Positions 23,090 to 32,837 of a stretch of 64,000 nt of DNA are shown in pieces (the stretch's first letter is position 1; every line of letters begins with the position of its first letter). The position numbers and the translations under genes were made by a program. Source of the stretch: Atopobium minutum (GTDB lineage Bacteria; Actinomycetota; Coriobacteriia; Coriobacteriales; Atopobiaceae); NCBI GenBank assembly GCA_900105895.1, contig FNSH01000001.1, positions 1,054,001-1,118,000 on the forward strand, read 5' to 3'. The notes under the pieces were generated by a model. It searched no databases. It was not told the DNA's origin and saw only the letters and a program-made list of their open reading frames with translations.

Positions 23090-24628
23090 ATGTCTGCTGC
23101 ACAAACGCTCTATTCTGGCGCCGGCACGTTTGGTCAGCGCGATACCCGCGAATACGTTATGAGTTTGGATGCTGGGACCACCAGCGTGCGCGCCATTTTG
23201 TTTGATGAATATGGCTTGAAGGTTGCTCAATCTTCTCGTGCGCTTTCCATCTCGTATCCGCATTCGGGTTGGGTAGAGCAGGACCCCGTGGAAATCCTTT
23301 CTGCCCAAATTGCCTGCATGGCGGAGGTACAATTTAAAAGCGGCGTCCATTCCGATCAGATCTGTGCGGTTGGTATTACTAACCAGCGCGAGACCGTTGT
23401 TGTGTGGGACAGGCGTACGGGTCAGCCCATTTACAACGCTGTAGTGTGGCAATGCCGTCGTACCGCCCCCATTGTGGATGCTCTTATCGCCGATGGCTAC
23501 GATGAGCTTATTCGCCAGCGTACCGGCCTTATTCCCGATGCGTATTTCTCGGCCACCAAGATTAAGTGGATTTTGGAAAATGTGGATGGCGCTCAAGAGA
23601 TGGCTGCTGCAGGAGATCTGCTGTGTGGCACTATCGATAGCTGGCTTATTTACAACCTGACGGCTGGCGCGGTGCATGCAACGGATTACACCAACGCCAG
23701 TCGCACCATGCTGTTTGACATTCATCGTCTGTGCTGGGATGAGGATTTGTGCCACATTTTGGGCGTGCCTCTGTCCATGTTGCCGGAGGCGCTTCCGTCC
23801 AATGCACACTACGGGAGTGTGAGCTCAGACATCATGTCGCATCAGCCGCCCATCTGTGGTGTGGCGGGAGATCAGCAGGCATCGCTGTATGGGCACTGCT
23901 GTTTTGAGCCAGGGAGCGTTAAAAATACCTACGGCACTGGCTGCTTTATGCTTATGAATCTGGGCGAGAAGCCCACGGATTCACAAAACGGCCTGGTAAC
24001 CACCATTGGCATCGCAGACGATACACATCTTGATTATGCGCTAGAAGGATCCATATTTCAGGCGGGTTCCGTTATTCAATGGCTGCGCGATGGCTTGGGG
24101 CTTATTACCGATGCTGCCCAGTCTGAGGACATAGCCCGTTCCGTTCCCAATACAGGTGGGTGCTACATTGTTCCCGCATTTACCGGTATGGGTGCCCCAT
24201 GGTGGGATGCAGATGCCCGGGGCGTTATTTGTGGACTGACCCGTGGTGTGGATCGTGCTCGCTTGGTGCGCGCCGCCTGTGAGTCTTTGGCCTACCAGAC
24301 CTATGACATTCTTAAAGCCATGGAGGCAGACTCTGGTCAGGAGTTGACGGCACTTAAAGTAGACGGCGGGGCATCGGCCAATAACTTTATCATGCAATTC
24401 CAGGCAGATCTTATGGATATCAAGGTAGTGCGTACCCCTCAAAATGAGACAACCGCTCTGGGTGCTGCGTATCTTGCTGGTATCGCCTGTGGTTTTTGGG
24501 ATAGCCGTGAAGAAGTGGCGTCTTTGGCCTCCCACGGAGATGTCTTTACGGCATCTATGAGCGGGCTTACGCGTGAACGCCTGCTTGCGGGTTGGCGAGC
24601 TGCTGTCCGTAAGGCCATCTCACGCTAA
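23090..24628 (+). CDS. glpK: Glycerol kinase
   Basis: Phosphorylates glycerol to glycerol-3-phosphate with ATP. It has 512 residues from the ATG at 23090 after AAGGAAGG. The protein opens about 22 residues earlier than usual before YVMSLDAGTTSVRAILFDE. Family signatures GCYIVPAFTGMGAPWWDADARG and VDGGASANNFIMQFQADL are intact. No glycerol facilitator or glpO/glpD is next to it. Confidence 0.95.
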   Translation: MSAAQTLYSGAGTFGQRDTREYVMSLDAGTTSVRAILFDEYGLKVAQSSRALSISYPHSGWVEQDPVEILSAQIACMAEVQFKSGVHSDQICAVGITNQRETVVVWDRRTGQPIYNAVVWQCRRTAPIVDALIADGYDELIRQRTGLIPDAYFSATKIKWILENVDGAQEMAAAGDLLCGTIDSWLIYNLTAGAVHATDYTNASRTMLFDIHRLCWDEDLCHILGVPLSMLPEALPSNAHYGSVSSDIMSHQPPICGVAGDQQASLYGHCCFEPGSVKNTYGTGCFMLMNLGEKPTDSQNGLVTTIGIADDTHLDYALEGSIFQAGSVIQWLRDGLGLITDAAQSEDIARSVPNTGGCYIVPAFTGMGAPWWDADARGVICGLTRGVDRARLVRAACESLAYQTYDILKAMEADSGQELTALKVDGGASANNFIMQFQADLMDIKVVRTPQNETTALGAAYLAGIACGFWDSREEVASLASHGDVFTASMSGLTRERLLAGWRAAVRKAISR

Positions 24629-24702
24629 TTTTTTGTCCGCCTCCATCCAAAGCGTTATTTGCGGTACGCTTAGCCTACGAACATAATGAGTAAGGAGCTT
24701 GT

Positions 24703-25164
24703 ATGCGCATTGCCATTGCATCCGACCATGCCGGGTTTATCCAGAAGTCACCCCTTATTGAGCATCTTGAAGTCTTGGGCTACGAGGTAAGCGATTTTGG
24801 GCCTGCCAATGAGGACCGCGTGGATTACCCTGACTTTGCCGATAAGGTCGCACGCGCTGTTGCCGCTGGTCAAGCAGACCGAGGCATTCTTATTTGTGGC
24901 ACCGGTATTGGTATGGCGCTCACAGCAGACAAAATCGCTGGTATTCGTGCTTCCGTTATCCAGACTCCCGAGTTTGCTCATCTGTTCCGCGAGCACAACA
25001 ACGGCAATGTCCTCTGCATTTCCGGACGCTTTACCGAGCTTGAGGTAAACAAGCAGATTGTGGATGAGTTTTTGACCACCGAGTTTGCTGGCGGCCGTCA
25101 TGCGGGGCGTGTCGAGAAAATCATGCGTGAGGACGATGCAAACTTTGAGGGCACCCAAGCATAG
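24703..25164 (+). CDS. rpiB: Ribose-5-phosphate isomerase B
   Basis: Interconverts ribose-5-phosphate and ribulose-5-phosphate; relatives act on allose or galactose phosphates. It has 153 residues, normal. ASDHAGF at the N-terminus and GILICGTGIGM with the catalytic cysteine near residue 66 are conserved. Starts after AAGGAG. It is placed before upp, consistent with pentose-phosphate supply for nucleotide salvage. Confidence 0.94.
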   Translation: MRIAIASDHAGFIQKSPLIEHLEVLGYEVSDFGPANEDRVDYPDFADKVARAVAAGQADRGILICGTGIGMALTADKIAGIRASVIQTPEFAHLFREHNNGNVLCISGRFTELEVNKQIVDEFLTTEFAGGRHAGRVEKIMREDDANFEGTQA

Positions 25165-25259
25165 CGCTCTGGTGCGCGCTCTCTTTTCGCGCCTAGGCAT
25201 TTCTCGCTAGAAAAATACTCATCTACCAGTGAAAACACACTGTTACGAAAGGAACCTGT

Positions 25260-25904
25260 ATGCCTATCTTTGACGAGTCTCGTCTTACCATTGTTGACCA
25301 TCCTTTGGTCCAGCATAAGCTGCACATTTTGCGTAATGAGGAAACGAGCACCAAGCAATTCCGTGAGCTGGTAACCGAGCTGGCCATGTTTGAGGGCTAT
25401 GAGGCCATGCGCGATCTTCCCCTGGAAGACGTGTCGGTAAAGACTCCTTTGGAGACGGCAACATGCAAGCGCATTGCTGGTAAAAAGGTTGCTATCATTC
25501 CCATCTTGCGTGCGGGCATGGGCATGGTGGATGGCATGCTGAGCTTGGTTCCTTCTGCACGTGTTGGACATGTTGGTATGTATCGTGATCCAGAAACGCA
25601 CGAGCCTCATCAGTATTATTGCAAGCTTCCCTCCGATGTTGCTAATCGTACGTGCCTGATTGTTGACCCCATGCTGGCAACGGGCGGCTCGCTTACCGCT
25701 GCCATTCAATTTTTGCGTGAGGCAGGGGCGACGGATGTTCGTGCCTTAGTGTTGGTTGCAGCACCCGAAGGCGTAAAGACGGTCTTAGACTTTGATCCCG
25801 ACATTCAGCTGTATACCTGTGCGCTTGACCGCCAGCTCAATGACCATGCCTATATCCTGCCTGGTTTAGGAGATGCTGGCGATCGTATCTATGGCACAAA
25901 GTAG
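25260..25904 (+). CDS. upp: Uracil phosphoribosyltransferase
   Basis: Joins uracil and PRPP to UMP. It has 214 residues. [12 protein letters not shown], the PRPP-binding [15 protein letters not shown] and the C-terminal [15 protein letters not shown] are all family signatures. Starts at an ATG after GAAAGGAA. It completes pyrimidine salvage begun by the nucleoside importer, cdd and pdp 20 kb away, but it belongs to a separate operon. Confidence 0.97.
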   Translation: MPIFDESRLTIVDHPLVQHKLHILRNEETSTKQFRELVTELAMFEGYEAMRDLPLEDVSVKTPLETATCKRIAGKKVAIIPILRAGMGMVDGMLSLVPSARVGHVGMYRDPETHEPHQYYCKLPSDVANRTCLIVDPMLATGGSLTAAIQFLREAGATDVRALVLVAAPEGVKTVLDFDPDIQLYTCALDRQLNDHAYILPGLGDAGDRIYGTK

Positions 25905-25915
25905 CTCTTTGTAAG

Positions 25916-27259
25916 ATGTCATCAGTATTTGCCAAGAAATATCGCAACCGTACGCGTTGGGCCCACAACGTCAGTAAGATGGTGGGCTACCTCTTGGTGG
26001 GCTGTTCAATCTTTTTGTTGGTTTTGCTGTTCATGTTGATGCACACCAATCCCAACCCCGTGCCTGCGCTGATTATTATTTCAGCCTTTGTTTTGCTCTG
26101 CTTCTTTTACGCCTATGTCATAGTTTTGCCGGATGATCTTACGCTGACCGCAACGGATCGTACCCTTCAAACGGCATCGCAATTGCTTACGTTTGCCTCC
26201 CAGGGCTTGTCGCCCGAGATGGCTACAGGCGTTTGCTCCATTATCCTGCCCGAGACGTTTGCCAGCGCTATTGCTGTGACCGATGGCAGCCTCATGCTGG
26301 CAACAGCCGGTAAAAATGCCGATAAATATCCTATGGGGCATCCTGTTAATCAGGCAACGCTCGATTCCGTCAAAACCGGGCAGACGCAAATCTTTTATCG
26401 TGATGAGGTTCCCTCAAACGACATGTTCCCCCTGCGTGCCGGCATTGTCGTGCCACTTAAGGTGCACAATGAGGTTGTGGGGACCATCGAGCTGTATTAC
26501 ACGCGCGCTGGCCAGATTGACCAGCGCCAAATTGCTCTGTCTACGGGCTTTGGTGAGCTGCTTTCTTCGCAGCTGGTCTCCTATGAGCTTGAGCAGCAGT
26601 TTAAGCGTTCTTCTCAAATTGAGCTGCGCGCGCTTCAATCTCAGGTAGATCCTCATTTTTTGTTTAACACCATTGGAACGATAGTTTCTGTGGTGCGCAC
26701 CGATCCTGGACGCGCACGTACCTTGCTTATTGACTTATCAAATTATTATCGACAAACCCTGGGAGACGCAGAAAGTCTCATTCCGCTTTCGCGCGAGTTT
26801 GAGCAGGGCATGCGCTATATTACGTTAATGCAAGCACGCTATGGAGAAGATCGTTTGTGTATCACCACCAGCTTGGATCCGGATACCGTGGACATGTTAG
26901 TACCACCGTTTATTCTCCAGCCCATTTTGGAAAACTGCGTGAAGCATGGCATGCGTGAGATAGAGCCGCTGCATATTGGGTTTAGCAGCAAGTCCATTGA
27001 TGATGGCGTAGAGATCACCGTGGTAGATGACGGTGTTGGTATGCCACCAGAAGTTCTTGCATCCGCTTTTGATAGCAATGCGCGCACCGAGCAACCACTG
27101 CAAAAGGGTTGCGGACTGGCGCTGTGCAATGTTATGTCTCGTGTTCGGTACTTTTTTGATTTTAGGTCGGGGATTGATATTCAATCCACACTGGGAGAAG
27201 GTACCACAGTTCGTTTTAAGCTTGTTGGTGCACCGCGTAGAAGTAAAACAGCCGAGTAG
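25916..27259 (+). CDS. LytS-type sensor histidine kinase
   Basis: A 447-residue membrane sensor kinase. Two hydrophobic helices lie at about residues 20-45 and 47-65. A GAF-like region covers roughly residues 80-220. The histidine kinase domain of the LytS/YehU type has its phosphoacceptor His247 in QSQVDPHFLFNTI, and an ATP-binding domain with QPILENCVKHG and VDDGVGM. It starts 11 bases after upp with no strong ribosome site. The response regulator gene follows 78 bases later. The signal is unknown; relatives sense pyruvate or cell-envelope cues. Confidence 0.92.
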   Translation: MSSVFAKKYRNRTRWAHNVSKMVGYLLVGCSIFLLVLLFMLMHTNPNPVPALIIISAFVLLCFFYAYVIVLPDDLTLTATDRTLQTASQLLTFASQGLSPEMATGVCSIILPETFASAIAVTDGSLMLATAGKNADKYPMGHPVNQATLDSVKTGQTQIFYRDEVPSNDMFPLRAGIVVPLKVHNEVVGTIELYYTRAGQIDQRQIALSTGFGELLSSQLVSYELEQQFKRSSQIELRALQSQVDPHFLFNTIGTIVSVVRTDPGRARTLLIDLSNYYRQTLGDAESLIPLSREFEQGMRYITLMQARYGEDRLCITTSLDPDTVDMLVPPFILQPILENCVKHGMREIEPLHIGFSSKSIDDGVEITVVDDGVGMPPEVLASAFDSNARTEQPLQKGCGLALCNVMSRVRYFFDFRSGIDIQSTLGEGTTVRFKLVGAPRRSKTAE

Positions 27260-27337
27260 AATTCCTGCTACAATCAAGAATCTAGCAGGCACGTGGTATG
27301 GGGTAAGGGTAACTTTTGGGTTCATAAGGGGAAGAAG

Positions 27338-28069
27338 ATGAATTCCTGGAAGGTATTAACGGTTGACGATGAGCCACCCATCCGTGCGGAGCTTCGGTAC
27401 CTGCTTGAGCAGGACGCTCGTATCGCACAGGTACAAGAAGCTGGCAGTGTTAGCGCTGCCATGCTGGCCATCTTAGAAGACCAGATTGATATTGTATTTT
27501 TGGACATCTCCATGCCCGGTACCAACGGCATGCAGCTCGCCGAATTTTTGCAAAACCTTACCAATCCTCCAGCCATTGTATTTGTTACGGCTTATGCAGA
27601 ATTTGCTGTGGATGCGTATAACCTTGATGCCGTAGATTACGTGCTCAAACCCGTAGAACTTGACCGAGTAGAGCATGCGCTGGATAAGGTAGAGGCACTG
27701 CAAGGTCAGTCAAACAAGTCTGTGACCACAGACTCACGCTTGCTGGTAGAACATAATAATAAGCAGACCTATATTCTCGCGAATACCATTGTGTATGCAG
27801 AAGCGCGTGGCAATTATGCCAGTGTGTATACCAAGAACAACTCGTATCTGTTTAAGAGTTCTATAGGAGCTTTGGAAGATCGTCTGACCCCAGAAGGATT
27901 TATCCGCGTCCACAAGAGTTTTATCGTAGACAAAAACCAAATTGTTAAAGTGCATGCTACCGATCACGGTTTGTTTGAGTTGTCATTGCGCGATCGTGAA
28001 GATAGGATTCCTGTTTCACGTCGCAAGACAGCGTTTGTCAAGGAAGAGCTGGGGATTGCTGGTTCATAG
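27338..28069 (+). CDS. LytTR-family response regulator
   Basis: A 243-residue regulator. The receiver domain covers residues about 5-120, with the phosphoacceptor Asp56 in FLDISMPG and Lys in LKPVE. The LytTR DNA-binding domain covers about 140-240 (YAEARGNYASVYT, FIRVHKSFIVDKNQI, VSRRKTAFVKE). I start at the ATG at 27338 after AAGGGGAAG; a longer frame from 27293 has no site. Its 3' end overlaps the convergent permease gene by six bases. LytTR proteins bind pairs of direct repeats and often control an adjacent transporter, so the two permeases nearby are candidates. Confidence 0.93.
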   Translation: MNSWKVLTVDDEPPIRAELRYLLEQDARIAQVQEAGSVSAAMLAILEDQIDIVFLDISMPGTNGMQLAEFLQNLTNPPAIVFVTAYAEFAVDAYNLDAVDYVLKPVELDRVEHALDKVEALQGQSNKSVTTDSRLLVEHNNKQTYILANTIVYAEARGNYASVYTKNNSYLFKSSIGALEDRLTPEGFIRVHKSFIVDKNQIVKVHATDHGLFELSLRDREDRIPVSRRKTAFVKEELGIAGS

Positions 28070-29527
28070 CTCGTCTTGGGGCATCTGCTGAGTAAATCCT
28101 TTGTGAGTGTGCCTGTAGAGTGCAGAGCCAAGGCAGGTCCATAGCACAAGGAGTAGCCAGTTGGAAGCGGTTAAGCTGCTTGGAGCTCCCGGCATCACAA
28201 TAAAAAACAGCAAAATAAGGCTATTGATGCAGGCAATACCAATGCCGATCATGTCTCCCGGAACCCGATAAGGGCGTGCAAGATCTGGTTCGCTAAAGCG
28301 CAGCTTAAGACAGCTAAAAGCGGCTGCTACACAAGAAAAGATAAAACCTGCAGAAGCAACGGTTGCCAGTGGCGTAAGTACGTCGTGTCCCAAAAAGGGT
28401 CCAATAACCGTTACGCCCGCCAGAATATAGCAGGCGGCATCAGGGACATTGCTTGTTTCACTCAGATGCATGAGGTGGGAGGGCAGCTGATGGCGCCGTG
28501 CCATTCCATAGACAATGCGGGACGAAGCGCCTAAAAAGGCATTCATGGGTCCTAGGGAGCCTAGAATCATAATGCCAATCATGGCAGCGTAGGCAAAAAT
28601 ATTAAGCTGCTTGAGGGTGCTCAAGGCAGGGCTGGGACTTTGAATAAATTCTCGCCAGGGCATTAAACTGCCAAAAGAGTAAATGGATACCAGGTAAAAA
28701 CAGCCGGCTGCGATGATTGCCAAAGAAATAACTTTGCCAAATTTTGACCAGTTGATGCCAGGGGCTGCTTCTCCAGCATGGATGGTAATTGTGTCAAATC
28801 CGGCATAGTAAAACGGTGCGATAGCAAGTACCGCAATAATGCCGCCGGGCAGACTTTGAGCGCTGGTGCTTCCTAAGGCAGGGCTGCTCACGGGCACAAA
28901 GGTGGGTAGCATGTTGTTTGCAGAGCCGGCAAACAGGGTGATAAGCAGGATTAAAGCCATGCCCAAGAGTAGAGGTTTTACCAAAAAAGCACTCAGGCGT
29001 GCCTGAGACTGTACGCCGCGTAAATTGCTGTGTATAACCCAGACACAAAATACTGCAGAAATGAGTACAGGCCACAAATAGATATCTGTATGCATGATGG
29101 TGTAGAGCTTGATGCTGCGCAGCCAGGCAAACGCTGGGAAGGCGGCCACTTGGTCGGCCAGCAGGCTAGAGATAACGATGGCTTCCCAAGGGCAGATAAG
29201 CGCATTACTCAGCAACAAAAACCATCCGCATAAAAAGGAGGGTATTTCTCCAAAGGCTCTAAAGGTATGCTCGGCAGCACCGCCTGCAATAGGGATAGCG
29301 GCGGCGAGCTCACTAAAGGCAGAGCCAATGGGCACCAAAATAAAGGTGGCGAGCAAAAAGGCATACATGGCGGGCAGAGGACCGCCGCCAAGCACCATCC
29401 AATTTCCTACCAAAAGCGTCCAGCTGGTACCGACAATTGCTCCAAAGGCAATCGTGAACAAATTCCAAAGTGACAGCGTCCTTTGCAGGTGGAGACCCTT
29501 GTTGTTGTCTTTAGAAAAGTACTTCAT
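28064..29527 (-). CDS. APC-superfamily amino acid permease
   Basis: A 487-residue transporter with about twelve hydrophobic segments. FTIAFGAIVGTSWTLLVGNWMV and GGGPLPAMYAFLLATFILVPIGSAFSELAAAIP are the TM1-TM2 core of the amino acid/polyamine/organocation superfamily. It is a close paralogue of the permease transcribed divergently from 29912, the two sharing many motifs such as CPWEAI and LAxAIPI. Its stop overlaps the two-component regulator gene by six bases. Substrate not determined. Confidence 0.9.
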   Translation of the reverse strand: MKYFSKDNNKGLHLQRTLSLWNLFTIAFGAIVGTSWTLLVGNWMVLGGGPLPAMYAFLLATFILVPIGSAFSELAAAIPIAGGAAEHTFRAFGEIPSFLCGWFLLLSNALICPWEAIVISSLLADQVAAFPAFAWLRSIKLYTIMHTDIYLWPVLISAVFCVWVIHSNLRGVQSQARLSAFLVKPLLLGMALILLITLFAGSANNMLPTFVPVSSPALGSTSAQSLPGGIIAVLAIAPFYYAGFDTITIHAGEAAPGINWSKFGKVISLAIIAAGCFYLVSIYSFGSLMPWREFIQSPSPALSTLKQLNIFAYAAMIGIMILGSLGPMNAFLGASSRIVYGMARRHQLPSHLMHLSETSNVPDAACYILAGVTVIGPFLGHDVLTPLATVASAGFIFSCVAAAFSCLKLRFSEPDLARPYRVPGDMIGIGIACINSLILLFFIVMPGAPSSLTASNWLLLVLWTCLGSALYRHTHKGFTQQMPQDEL

Positions 29528-29911
29528 AACGCTCCTCTGACCCCTCTATTATCCATGGTCTTTTTAAGACAAGAGGTCAACACAAGATGATATTCCTCAA
29601 AAGGAGTGGTTTTGTCTACCGGAAGCAGGCGGAGCATAGGTCGCGCCTGGCTGGCAGCAGGGACTGTGGATGTATTCCCACAGGAAGCAGGCGGGATAGC
29701 GGCGGGGTAGTAAAGCCAGGGCAGGGTTAAAGCAGCACTGCCTACGACCGTTAATCATTAAATATTTTCCGATTATCAAACAAGTACACACACTGAGATG
29801 AATCAACACGTCTATTTATGCAGATAATCCGTATTCTATGCTCAAGGATAGTTGTGCTGCGAGAGCTAGCAGCACAACGCAGGTGGCTAGATGTACAAGA
29901 AAGGAGATGGA
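29528..29911. promoter_or_regulatory. Divergent permease intergenic region with direct repeats and hairpin
   Basis: Between the two permease genes, GGAAGCAGGCGG occurs twice (29621-29632 and 29683-29694), 62 bases apart on the same strand. Near the right end GTTGTGCTGC (29851-29860) and GCAGCACAAC (29869-29878) make a perfect 10-base stem with no T tail, 33 bases before the right permease start. These may be regulator sites for the LytTR protein or a leader structure. No gene was seen in this gap. Confidence 0.5.
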
Positions 29912-31357
29912 ATGGCAGATAAAAATGCACAAGCCCAAGCCGCTGGCGGAATGAAAAAGGAGCTTTCGCTCTTTAATTTCTTTACCATTGGTTTTGGCGC
30001 CATTATTGGAACAGGCTGGGTTTTGCTGGTAGGCAACTGGATGGTTATGGGCGGTGGTCCCATCCCTGCAATGATTGCTTTTGCGTTGGGTGCACTGTTC
30101 TTGGTTCCTATCGGCATGGTATTTGGCGAGCTTACGGCGGCTATTCCTATTTCGGGAGGAATCATTGAGTATGTAGACCGTACCTACGGTCGCAAGCTTG
30201 GTTTTCTTACGGGGTGGATGCTGCTTTTGGGCAATGCGCCGCTGTGTCCTTGGGAGGCAATTGCAATCTCCACGTTGCTTACCGACCGCTTTGCAGAGTT
30301 CCCTGCACTTGCATGGTTGCGTTCGGTTAAGCTGTACACCCTGCTGGGGGCAGATGTGTATCTGTGGCCAACCGTTATTGCGCTTGGTTTTGCAGTCCTG
30401 GTCATTTTCCTTAATTTCCGTGGTGCAGGAGCTGCAGCTAAGCTTTCTTCCTTCCTTACGAAGGCATTGCTCACAGGCATGATTTTGGCCATGATTATCT
30501 CTTTTGTAACGGGCTCACCCTCTCATGCGCTGCCGGTATTCTCGCAGGTGAGCAATACCGCTGGTGGCGATACTACCGCAACCAGCTTATTGGGAGGAAT
30601 CGTTGCTGTTTTGGTAATGACACCGTTCTTCTATGCAGGCTTTGACACAATTCCTCAGCAGGCAGAAGAGGCTTCTGAGGGACTTGACTGGAAGAAGTTT
30701 GGCATTATTCCGGCTCTGGCGCTTCTTGCATCGGGTGGGTTTTATCTCATTTGTATCTATGCCTTTGGCACCATCATAGACTGGCACCAGTTTGTTGTTC
30801 CTGCAGTGCCTGCACTGGCAGTTTTGGAGCGCATTAATCTGTTCTTCTATATTGCCATGCTTATTATTGCAACACTGGGACCCTTGGGACCCATGAATGC
30901 ATTCTTTGGTGCCTCCACACGTTTGATGTTGGCGCTTGGCCGCAAGCAGATGTTGCCCGACTCGTTTGCAAAGATTGATCCTCAGACAGGTGCCCCCAAA
31001 ACAGCCAATATCGTTTTGGCAATCCTTACACTGATTGGACCTTTCTTGGGACGCAACATGCTGGTTCCTTTGACCAACGTAGCTTCTTTGGGCTTTATCT
31101 TTGCGTGCACCATGGCAGGTTTTGCATGCCTTAAGCTGCGCAAGACTGAGCCTGAGCTCAAGCGTCCTTATAAGGTAAACGGCGGTATGGCTGGCATTTT
31201 AGCTGCTATCTGCGCCGGGCTTATCATCATTGCCCTTATGGTTGTGCCCTTTAGCCCTGCGGCACTTAATACGGTTGAGTGGGCCATTACCATCGGCTGG
31301 ATTGTGGTGGGTTTCATCATCCTGCTGGCCTTTGGTGCCAAGAAGGCAACTACGTAA
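29912..31357 (+). CDS. APC-superfamily amino acid permease
   Basis: A 481-residue paralogue of the divergent permease. I start at the ATG at 29912 after AAAGGAGA; the ATG at 29891 would place that site inside the gene. FTIGFGAIIGTGWVLLVGNWMVMGGG opens the transmembrane core, and about twelve hydrophobic segments follow. It is followed 81 bases later by an amidohydrolase with a good ribosome site, so uptake and intracellular cleavage of the substrate are probably linked. Substrate may be an amino acid, a dipeptide-like compound or a conjugate. Confidence 0.9.
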   Translation: MADKNAQAQAAGGMKKELSLFNFFTIGFGAIIGTGWVLLVGNWMVMGGGPIPAMIAFALGALFLVPIGMVFGELTAAIPISGGIIEYVDRTYGRKLGFLTGWMLLLGNAPLCPWEAIAISTLLTDRFAEFPALAWLRSVKLYTLLGADVYLWPTVIALGFAVLVIFLNFRGAGAAAKLSSFLTKALLTGMILAMIISFVTGSPSHALPVFSQVSNTAGGDTTATSLLGGIVAVLVMTPFFYAGFDTIPQQAEEASEGLDWKKFGIIPALALLASGGFYLICIYAFGTIIDWHQFVVPAVPALAVLERINLFFYIAMLIIATLGPLGPMNAFFGASTRLMLALGRKQMLPDSFAKIDPQTGAPKTANIVLAILTLIGPFLGRNMLVPLTNVASLGFIFACTMAGFACLKLRKTEPELKRPYKVNGGMAGILAAICAGLIIIALMVVPFSPAALNTVEWAITIGWIVVGFIILLAFGAKKATT

Positions 31358-31438
31358 GTACAAGGTAGGTATCAAGGTATAGGGAAGAGGAGCCCTATGC
31401 CAAAGATAGAGGAAGTTTGGAAATAGGAGGGATTTAGT

Positions 31439-32686
31439 ATGGCAAAGTACGCATTTGTAGGTGGTATCTTGGTAGATGGTACCGGCTCTGCTCCCGTTTC
31501 GGATAGCTTGGTGCTGGTAGACGACAAGAAAATCACCTACGCTGGTCCTCGCACAGAGATTCCTGAGGGCTATGAGGTTCGTGACATCACGGGCAAGACC
31601 ATCATGCCTGGTCTTATCGACACGCACCTACACTTTTCCGGTAACCTGACCGATGACGATAATGACTGGGTCATCGAGACGGTAGCCCAAAAGCAGACGG
31701 TAGCGGTAAAGCAGGCGTATGATGCTTTGACCCATGGCTTGACCACGGTATGTGAAATTGGCCGCAACGGTATTGCTATTCGTGACGTAGTAAATATGGG
31801 CATCATGAAAGGCCCTCGTATCTTTGCTACAGGCTTGGGCTTTTGCCGCACGGCCGGTCATGGCGACTCGCATCATTTGCCTTCACAGATTTCCAAGGAT
31901 TCACATCCTTGGGGTGATCAGGTAGACGGACCGTGGGATCTGCGTAAGGCGGTACGTCGTCGTCTTCGCGAGAATCCCGATGCCATCAAGATTTGGGCAA
32001 CCGGTGGCGGCATCTGGCACTGGGACTCCGGTCGTGACCAGCACTACAACTATGAGGAAATCAAGGCAGTGTGCGACGAGGCTGCAATGGTTGGCATTCC
32101 TGTATGGTCTCACTCCTACAACAACGTAAGCGCCGCATATGACTCCGTGCGTTGCGGTTGTGAGCAGCTCATTCACGGTTTTGAGCTGGATGCCAAGACT
32201 ATGGACCTTATGGTAGAGATGGGTACTTTCTTTACTCCGACTATCGGCTTCCTTCCTACCTGGTATGCCACCTATCCTCCCGTGTACACGCCCGAGCTGG
32301 ACAAGTACGATGGCGACACGATTGTCGAGAAAGAACTCCAGCGTACCTACGCTAATCTACGTGAGGCTAATGACCGAGGCGTCACGCTCACCATTGGTTC
32401 TGACTCCTTCTCTTTTGTAACTCCTTACGGCTGGGTAACCATTGATGAGATGTATGACTTTGTCGATAAGGCAGGCATTTCTATCATGGATACCATCAAG
32501 GCTGCTACCATCAACGGCGCTAAGATGGTCCACAAACAGGACGAGTTTGGTTCCCTTGAGGCTGGTAAGTCTGCCGATCTTTTGGTTGTTAACGGCGATG
32601 TAGCCAACAACATTCATGATCTTACTCCCGACAATATGGAAGTTATCATGAAGGAAGGCGACATCGTTATTAAGGATGCTCTCTAA
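31439..32686 (+). CDS. Amidohydrolase (prolidase/imidazolonepropionase-like)
   Basis: A 415-residue metal-dependent hydrolase of the amidohydrolase superfamily. The metal motif is DTHLHFSG after GKTIMPGLI; WSHSYNN and QLIHGFELD carry the later histidines, and TIGSDSF the metal aspartate. The fold resembles Xaa-Pro dipeptidase and related carboxypeptidase-like members of the family. It is preceded by AGGAGG and lies just downstream of the permease. It has no signal peptide. The precise substrate is not known. Confidence 0.85.
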   Translation: MAKYAFVGGILVDGTGSAPVSDSLVLVDDKKITYAGPRTEIPEGYEVRDITGKTIMPGLIDTHLHFSGNLTDDDNDWVIETVAQKQTVAVKQAYDALTHGLTTVCEIGRNGIAIRDVVNMGIMKGPRIFATGLGFCRTAGHGDSHHLPSQISKDSHPWGDQVDGPWDLRKAVRRRLRENPDAIKIWATGGGIWHWDSGRDQHYNYEEIKAVCDEAAMVGIPVWSHSYNNVSAAYDSVRCGCEQLIHGFELDAKTMDLMVEMGTFFTPTIGFLPTWYATYPPVYTPELDKYDGDTIVEKELQRTYANLREANDRGVTLTIGSDSFSFVTPYGWVTIDEMYDFVDKAGISIMDTIKAATINGAKMVHKQDEFGSLEAGKSADLLVVNGDVANNIHDLTPDNMEVIMKEGDIVIKDAL

Positions 32687-32735
32687 GATCATCCGATGCC
32701 TATCTTGTGCGTTTGAGTAGTGCCGCGTCGCTTGT

Positions 32736-32774
32736 AACCGGCGTCGCAGCTTTGTTTGCGGCGCCGGGTTTTTA
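32736..32774 (+). terminator. Terminator after amidohydrolase
   Basis: AACCGGCGTCGCA (32736-32748) pairs with TGCGGCGCCGGGTT (from 32757) with one mismatch, followed by TTTAC. Confidence 0.8.
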
Positions 32775-32800
32775 CTTTTGTCTGGGGCTAGGGGTATAGT
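32771..32800 (+). promoter_or_regulatory. Candidate atp operon promoter
   Basis: TTTACT (32771-32776) and TATAGT (32795-32800) are separated by 18 bases and sit 38 bases before the first gene of the atp operon. The -35 box overlaps the tail of the preceding terminator. Confidence 0.45.
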
Positions 32801-32837
32801 TGTTATGTCATAGTGTGTAAAACGAAGGTGTGTTGGG

